Source of the DNA: Bacteroidales bacterium
Lineage (GTDB): Bacteria; Bacteroidota; Bacteroidia; Bacteroidales; WCHB1-69
DNA length: 9,832 nt
NCBI GenBank assembly: GCA_016290715.1
Contig: JAEEUY010000006.1
Location: 1 to 9,832, forward strand
Direction of reading: 5' to 3'
A program made the translations under genes and the position numbers. How positions within the stretch are numbered: position 1 is the first letter of the stretch; the number at the start of each line of letters is the position of its first letter. Shown here one piece after another: positions 6,000 through 9,832 of this stretch. Below the pieces are notes generated by a model. The model was not told the origin of the DNA, searched no databases, and saw nothing but the letters and a program-made list of their open reading frames with translations.

Positions 6000-8900
6000 C
6001 TATTCAGCGGTTTTAATGATTTTTTTCGTGTCTAAAACTTTATTTCCATGGATAACTTCCAGAACGTAAATGCCTGCCCGATAATTGGATAAGTCTATTT
6101 TCATCACATCTTCGCTGATATTTTTTTCGCATAACTTTTTCCCGCAAACATCATAAATTCTGTATTGAAGTAGCTGATCTGTAATAAGTTGGTTATCAAT
6201 TTGTAAGTAGCAATTCTGATTCGTCGGATTAGGATAGAGTGAAATAACTGTGGAAGTTGGAGTTAAATCATTGACTCCTGTATTGGTCATGATAGAAATA
6301 TTGTCAACATATACGTGGTCGCATTGGAAAAAGAGGAGGTCGTCGGATAAACATTTCGATTCAATGGTAATGGTGTGAAGATCTCCTCGATAGTCATTCA
6401 GGTCAACCGTATGATTAGTAAACTGATCTGAAGAAGCGGTGTGGGGGAAATAGTTATCGCTAACTTGTTCACCATCAACTAAAATACGCATCATACTGGT
6501 ATATAATAAATTAAATTCATCTGTTGTGGTTCCTAAAAGATATTCGTAGAAATCCTTACCAGAGGTTTGTTTCAAATCAAAACTGATGGCAAAATTGGCA
6601 AGATCAGTAGCATCGGCGCAAAATACAGCACGAGCATTTAAACTAGGATTGGCTTCCCATAATTCATCTTCTGTTTCAGGAAATTCCAATTGGTCATAAT
6701 AATTCATAATTTCACCACCACTCATTTGTAATAGTTTCCCATCATTATAGCCACTTAATGTAGCCACTTTAGCAGTAGCATTTGCTTCTTTTTCAAGATA
6801 GTAGAAATCACTTTGATTGCTTTCGTTGAAGGTGAGCGTATTCACTTCATTCAAACGGCGTGGGCGGTATATATTACTGCTTTTTTGATTGTTAGAGCTA
6901 TTCATATCGCCATCCATTTCTACAAATACTTTTAGGGAGTGGCGGCTTATCAGGGTGAAATCGGCAGGGGTGGCAAAGGTGAACTGGATGGTGTCTTGTG
7001 GGGTAACGGTTTGGTCCAAGCGGCACGTTTCACGGATGGTGTCCCCATTATTGTCCAGCAAATAGGCAACAGTGAAAGAGGTTCCGGCCGCTATAGAGTC
7101 GCAAATATTGAAAGCGATCTCGCAGGAAACGGTCGTATTTTCATCCAAAGTGCAAGAAGATACAGGGGAGGTGATTTTTACTAATTGCAGATCTGTATTT
7201 TGATAAACCAAATTGGTGAACTGATATTGCATAATGCTATCCGTATAATTTACAGTGAACGAAGGTTTAACCCAAATACTCAGGTTGTGAGTCCCTGAAG
7301 TGGATACATCTACAGTGTTATGCAATGTAACAGTAAAACTGCTGCCCGGTTGAATATCATTTTCCAGTACAATGGTATCCAACAATTCTGTTTGTTGGTC
7401 AACAACCGTGCGAATCAGGATATTTGTACCGGCAGGAAGAATTTGATTGCAACTATTGTATGCCAATTCAATAGTAACAGTTTCTTCGTTTCCAAGGGCG
7501 CAATCGGTGGCAGGGGATAGCACGGAGTTAAGAAAAACGGTTGTGTCTGAGAAGTTGCGTCCCACGCCGACGGCATTCCATGCATCGGAAACCGTTTGTA
7601 CCGCTTGCGAACAATTTCCGTACAACTCTTCTGCTGCCATGATTGAGTATTCGTAAATATCATGATAATCAGAAGTTTCTATCAAGTAAGAGGTAAGTGT
7701 TGTATAGGCGATATTTTCTGCCATAGTGGTACCTATCGGTTCAACATGGTAGTAGGTGCCATTGTCGTTAATGCCCTCTCCACCTTGACACAACAAATAG
7801 AACCAATAATTCCCCACACCACTGTTGGTATGTACGCCGCCGTTATCAGAACCATCTGATACCCAATATGTTCCTTTGTATGTATCTGGATTTTCGTAGG
7901 CTTTGGGATTCGACATATCACGGAATGTTTGCTGGATCTCATCTCCGATAGTCCATTTCAAGGTGTCGGAAGCATAATAAGCAATCATCACCCCTAACAT
8001 ATCACTGAAACTTTCATTCAGTGCACCCGATTCATCTTCGTAAACCAGATTGGCTGTGTTTTCTGTTACGCCATGTGTGATTTCATGCCCGCAAACTGTC
8101 AAGAAAGTGAATTCATAACCATTGGATCCATCTCCATAAAACATCGCATTTTGTGCCCATCCCGCATTATCAATATTGGTGCCATAATGGACATAGCTTG
8201 TCAGGCGCATTCCTTGATTATCAACGCTGTTGCGGTTGAATTTCTGGAAATAATAGTCGTAAGTTTTTTCTGCGCCATAGTGAGCACTGTTAGCTACGCG
8301 GTCTCTATTGAAGTAGTTGTCATTTTCAATAATGTCGCTTGCTTCATTGGTATCCATCATAAACAGGTTGCCTGTGTTGTTCAAAGTGCGGGTGAGAATG
8401 CCATCGCCTGCGCCACGACCGATTTCACGCAGATAAAATTGTGTTGGTGCGACAGAATCGACAGTGATAGTGCGAATGCCATCATAACGGGTTTCGGCTT
8501 GCACTTCTACATTGATACGCTGATTTTTTTTTACAATTTTTGTTACAGCTCCTGTAGTGGCATCCACATAAACAATCTGACGGTTGAAAGGTTCCACGGA
8601 CAAGATATCAATGGCATACGTAAGTCTGTAATTTTGAGCATTATATGAATAATCTGGATCAAAAAATATCAATTTGGGAGTAGGGTAGTAGGTCGCTTTT
8701 TCATTTTGATGTTGTGTTTTGATATCTTGTTCCAAAACAGCAACTTCCCATGCGTATGTTTTGGCTGGAGTGTTGTTGATGGCTGTTTGAACTGCGTTTT
8801 CAGCATCCACTACAGGGGTGAACGGACGATGGAAGTTGTTTACGATAGACCCATTGCAAGAAACAATTTTTCCATTGTTTTCATGCAATATGAGTGTCGC

Positions 8901-9194
8901 CCCTTCCACAGGGATTCCATGAAAATGCTGTTGATAACGGTAATCCTTATTTCCGTTGATTTTGACAATTTCCTCTTTTAAGACCATGTCATCGGCAGAG
9001 GTTAAGCCAAATTGGACGTGATATTTGGCGAAAAAATCTTGAACAGGAATCTGGTATGCGTCGCGAATCATCAAGACTTTCCCTTTATTTCTAATTTGAG
9101 CGATTCCCTGTAAATCCGGAGTAACGGCAGTTGTTTGTCCTAAACAATTGAAAATGAATGTGATAATAAGAATCAAGATAGAGGTTCTTTTCAT
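6000..9194 (-). CDS. T9SS-secreted M4 (thermolysin-family) metalloprotease
   Basis: A 1064-residue multidomain exported zinc protease. In order: Sec signal peptide (1 to about 19-20, ending CLGQ); fungalysin/thermolysin propeptide (about 45-118, with RYQQHFHGIPVEGATL); PepSY-like region (about 130-222, with YVDATTGAV); catalytic domain (about 230-545); two tandem Ig-like modules (about 565-660 and 681-770); a jelly-roll or MAM-like region (about 785-970) ending YVDNISI; and a T9SS type A sorting domain (about 983-1064, with SLYPNPTNQNCYLQI and GIYVLEV). The active site is complete: HEITH (370-374), third zinc ligand Glu394 in GALNESFSD, spaced 24 residues from His370 as in thermolysin, and DNGGVHTNSG with His455 matching thermolysin His231. 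It should be made as a zymogen, cross the outer membrane by T9SS, and be anchored or released after removal of the C-terminal domain. Substrate unknown; nutrition or host/community protein degradation are typical guesses. It heads the run, behind the promoter at 9219. Confidence 0.94.
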   Translation of the reverse strand: MKRTSILILIITFIFNCLGQTTAVTPDLQGIAQIRNKGKVLMIRDAYQIPVQDFFAKYHVQFGLTSADDMVLKEEIVKINGNKDYRYQQHFHGIPVEGATLILHENNGKIVSCNGSIVNNFHRPFTPVVDAENAVQTAINNTPAKTYAWEVAVLEQDIKTQHQNEKATYYPTPKLIFFDPDYSYNAQNYRLTYAIDILSVEPFNRQIVYVDATTGAVTKIVKKNQRINVEVQAETRYDGIRTITVDSVAPTQFYLREIGRGAGDGILTRTLNNTGNLFMMDTNEASDIIENDNYFNRDRVANSAHYGAEKTYDYYFQKFNRNSVDNQGMRLTSYVHYGTNIDNAGWAQNAMFYGDGSNGYEFTFLTVCGHEITHGVTENTANLVYEDESGALNESFSDMLGVMIAYYASDTLKWTIGDEIQQTFRDMSNPKAYENPDTYKGTYWVSDGSDNGGVHTNSGVGNYWFYLLCQGGEGINDNGTYYHVEPIGTTMAENIAYTTLTSYLIETSDYHDIYEYSIMAAEELYGNCSQAVQTVSDAWNAVGVGRNFSDTTVFLNSVLSPATDCALGNEETVTIELAYNSCNQILPAGTNILIRTVVDQQTELLDTIVLENDIQPGSSFTVTLHNTVDVSTSGTHNLSIWVKPSFTVNYTDSIMQYQFTNLVYQNTDLQLVKITSPVSSCTLDENTTVSCEIAFNICDSIAAGTSFTVAYLLDNNGDTIRETCRLDQTVTPQDTIQFTFATPADFTLISRHSLKVFVEMDGDMNSSNNQKSSNIYRPRRLNEVNTLTFNESNQSDFYYLEKEANATAKVATLSGYNDGKLLQMSGGEIMNYYDQLEFPETEDELWEANPSLNARAVFCADATDLANFAISFDLKQTSGKDFYEYLLGTTTDEFNLLYTSMMRILVDGEQVSDNYFPHTASSDQFTNHTVDLNDYRGDLHTITIESKCLSDDLLFFQCDHVYVDNISIMTNTGVNDLTPTSTVISLYPNPTNQNCYLQIDNQLITDQLLQYRIYDVCGKKLCEKNISEDVMKIDLSNYRAGIYVLEVIHGNKVLDTKKIIKTAE

Positions 9195-9218
9195 AATGGG
9201 TTATTTTAAAAATGAGCG

Positions 9219-9226
9219 CAAATATA
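9219..9226 (-). promoter_or_regulatory. Bacteroidota -7 box (TATATTTG) for the protease-led run
   Basis: The minus strand reads TATATTTG, an exact match to the Bacteroidota sigma-ABfr -7 consensus TAnnTTTG, followed by CGCTC. It ends 25 nt before the ATG at 9194, which would leave a leader of about 18-20 nt. A -33 TTG at the expected 19-21 nt spacing is missing: the nearest TTG on that strand, at 9256-9254, is 27 nt away. Either the -33 contact is weak or an activator helps. The inverted repeat at 9224-9243 overlaps its upstream edge. Confidence 0.55.
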
Positions 9227-9243
9227 ACGATAATTACCGTTAT
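9224..9243. promoter_or_regulatory. 20-bp operator-like inverted repeat overlapping the -7 box
   Basis: ATAACGATAATTACCGTTAT is a dyad with 9 of 10 positions paired; only A9230/C9237 breaks the symmetry. The half-site is ATAACGGTAA or ATAACGATAA. It is a continuous palindrome without a loop, so it suits a dimeric DNA-binding protein better than an RNA hairpin. It would occupy the -7 to -27 part of the promoter, where a bound protein would usually repress. No regulator gene is present in the window, and a chance palindrome in AT-rich DNA remains possible. Confidence 0.4.
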
Positions 9244-9253
9244 TTTTTGCACT

Positions 9254-9271
9254 CAAAAAAAATTTTTTTTG
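9254..9271. repeat. A8T8 palindromic tract between nfo and the protease gene
   Basis: CAAAAAAAATTTTTTTTG is a perfect 18-bp palindrome starting 16 bases past the nfo stop codon. A-tracts joined in the AAAATTTT order bend DNA strongly, and A/T-rich DNA upstream of a promoter can act as an UP-like element. In RNA it could form only an A-U hairpin, so it is at best a weak terminator for nfo. I see no GC-rich stem with a U tail elsewhere in the spacer. Confidence 0.4.
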
Positions 9272-9286
9272 TACTAAGAGTAGCAG

Positions 9287-9832
9287 TTATTCTGTTTCTT
9301 GCGACCACGATTGGAGCATCCTGATTTCTTCTGCCCAAAGCGATTCGTCAGGGGTCTCCAAGATGAATGGGATATGGTTGAAACGGGGATCTTTCATGAT
9401 TCTTTCAAAAAATCCGATGCCCAATAATCCTTTACCAATGCTGTCGTGGCGGTCAACGCGGCTGCCTAACTCTTTTTTGGTGTCATTCAAGTGAATCGCT
9501 TTTAGGTAGTCCAAACCAATTACTTGGTCAAATTCTTGCCATGTGTCTTGATAGCCACTCTCCGTTTTCAGATCATATCCTGCGGAGTAGGTATGACAGG
9601 TATCAATGCACACACCCACTCTTGTCTTGTCTTCAATTTTGCTGATAATGTGAGCAATATGTTGGAAACTAAATCCAACATTGCTGCCTTGGCCGGCGGT
9701 GTTTTCAATGACTGCGGTAACCCCTTCCGTTTGGTCTAAAGCGAGGTTGATACTTTCAGCGATGCGATCCAGACATTGTTCAATAGAAATCATCTTCAGG
9801 TGGCTGCCGGGGTGAAAATTCAGCATTTTAAG
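9287..9832 (-). CDS. nfo: Endonuclease IV (AP endonuclease), 5' end outside window
   Basis: The C-terminal 181 residues of deoxyribonuclease IV, a zinc-dependent base-excision repair enzyme that cuts 5' to abasic sites in DNA. The frame stays open to the right edge, and the first Met in the window (9826) is internal: it falls near residue 105 of the E. coli protein, so roughly 100 N-terminal residues are missing. Counting from that Met, the metal ligands match E. coli one for one with a constant offset of 104: His5 in NFHPGSH, Glu41 in IENTAGQG, Asp75 and His78 in CIDTCH, His112 in HLND, Asp125 and His127 in SRVDRHDS, and Glu157 in ILETP. These equal E. coli His109, Glu145, Asp179, His182, His216, Asp229, His231 and Glu261. 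The ninth ligand (His69) lies outside. It ends 92 nt before the protease gene on the same strand and is probably a separate transcription unit. Confidence 0.97.
   Translation of the reverse strand, partial: LKMLNFHPGSHLKMISIEQCLDRIAESINLALDQTEGVTAVIENTAGQGSNVGFSFQHIAHIISKIEDKTRVGVCIDTCHTYSAGYDLKTESGYQDTWQEFDQVIGLDYLKAIHLNDTKKELGSRVDRHDSIGKGLLGIGFFERIMKDPRFNHIPFILETPDESLWAEEIRMLQSWSQETE

Noticed and set aside
8073..8648. Plus-strand 191-codon open frame opposite the protease catalytic and propeptide region
   Set aside because: It lies wholly antisense to an M4 gene with an intact active site. Its peptide is cysteine/isoleucine-rich with no recognisable domain, as expected of a shadow frame.
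9254..9257. TTTG on the minus strand at the edge of the A8T8 tract, considered as the -33 box
   Set aside because: It lies 27 nt from the -7 box, well beyond the usual 19-21 nt spacing.
9287..9826. Met at 9826 as the true start of nfo
   Set aside because: The frame continues open upstream (Leu-Lys) to the window edge, and the Met aligns to the middle of endonuclease IV. The gene is cut by the window, not short.
1..9832. tRNA, rRNA, CRISPR array, insertion sequence, prophage or riboswitch
   Set aside because: Coding sequence fills almost the whole window. The two spacers (65-151 and 9195-9286) are too short and show no cloverleaf, spaced direct repeats or transposase.

Overview
The window looks like Bacteroidota chromosome, probably Bacteroidales or a relative. 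It is AT-rich. The large secreted protease ends in a type IX secretion (T9SS) sorting domain, and no gene start has an obvious strong Shine-Dalgarno sequence except the left-edge gene. The promoter candidates resemble the Bacteroidota -7 box (TAnnTTTG), and an adjacent acyltransferase pair resembles GlsA/GlsB of Bacteroides. The genus cannot be read from the sequence. All eight genes I support lie on the minus strand, so transcription runs from high to low coordinates. I see no tRNA, rRNA, CRISPR array, insertion sequence or prophage.

From right to left: (1) The 3' two thirds of nfo, endonuclease IV, enters from the right edge and stops at 9287. (2) A 92-nt spacer holds an A8T8 palindrome, a 20-bp near-perfect inverted repeat and a -7-type promoter element. 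(3) A run of seven genes then has almost no intergenic DNA: a 1064-residue secreted M4 (thermolysin-family) metalloprotease, a GlsA-like O-acyltransferase, a GlsB-like GNAT N-acyltransferase, the ribosome-assembly GTPase EngB, a small META-domain putative lipoprotein, the NAD-biosynthesis enzyme NadC, and an AsmA-like DUF748 membrane protein. The junctions on the coding strand are TAG-ATG (0 nt), TAATG (1-nt overlap), 2 nt, 2 nt, 17 nt and ATGA (4-nt overlap), so one polycistronic transcript is the simplest reading. (4) After an 87-nt spacer with a weak -7-like element, the first 21 codons of another gene run off the left edge. Its start resembles the von Willebrand A-domain proteins of the Bacteroidota Bat cluster.

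Most of the run is housekeeping or envelope maintenance. GlsA and GlsB would make N-acylated amino-acid (glycine or ornithine) lipids, the META and DUF748 proteins are predicted to sit in the envelope, and the M4 protease is exported and anchored or released through T9SS. EngB and NadC serve ribosome assembly and cofactor synthesis. I found no clear previously undescribed system. The points most worth a second look are the gapless coupling of a T9SS protease to an amino-acid-lipid acyltransferase pair, the operator-like palindrome at the promoter of the run, and the duplicated cysteine-paired modules inside the protease.
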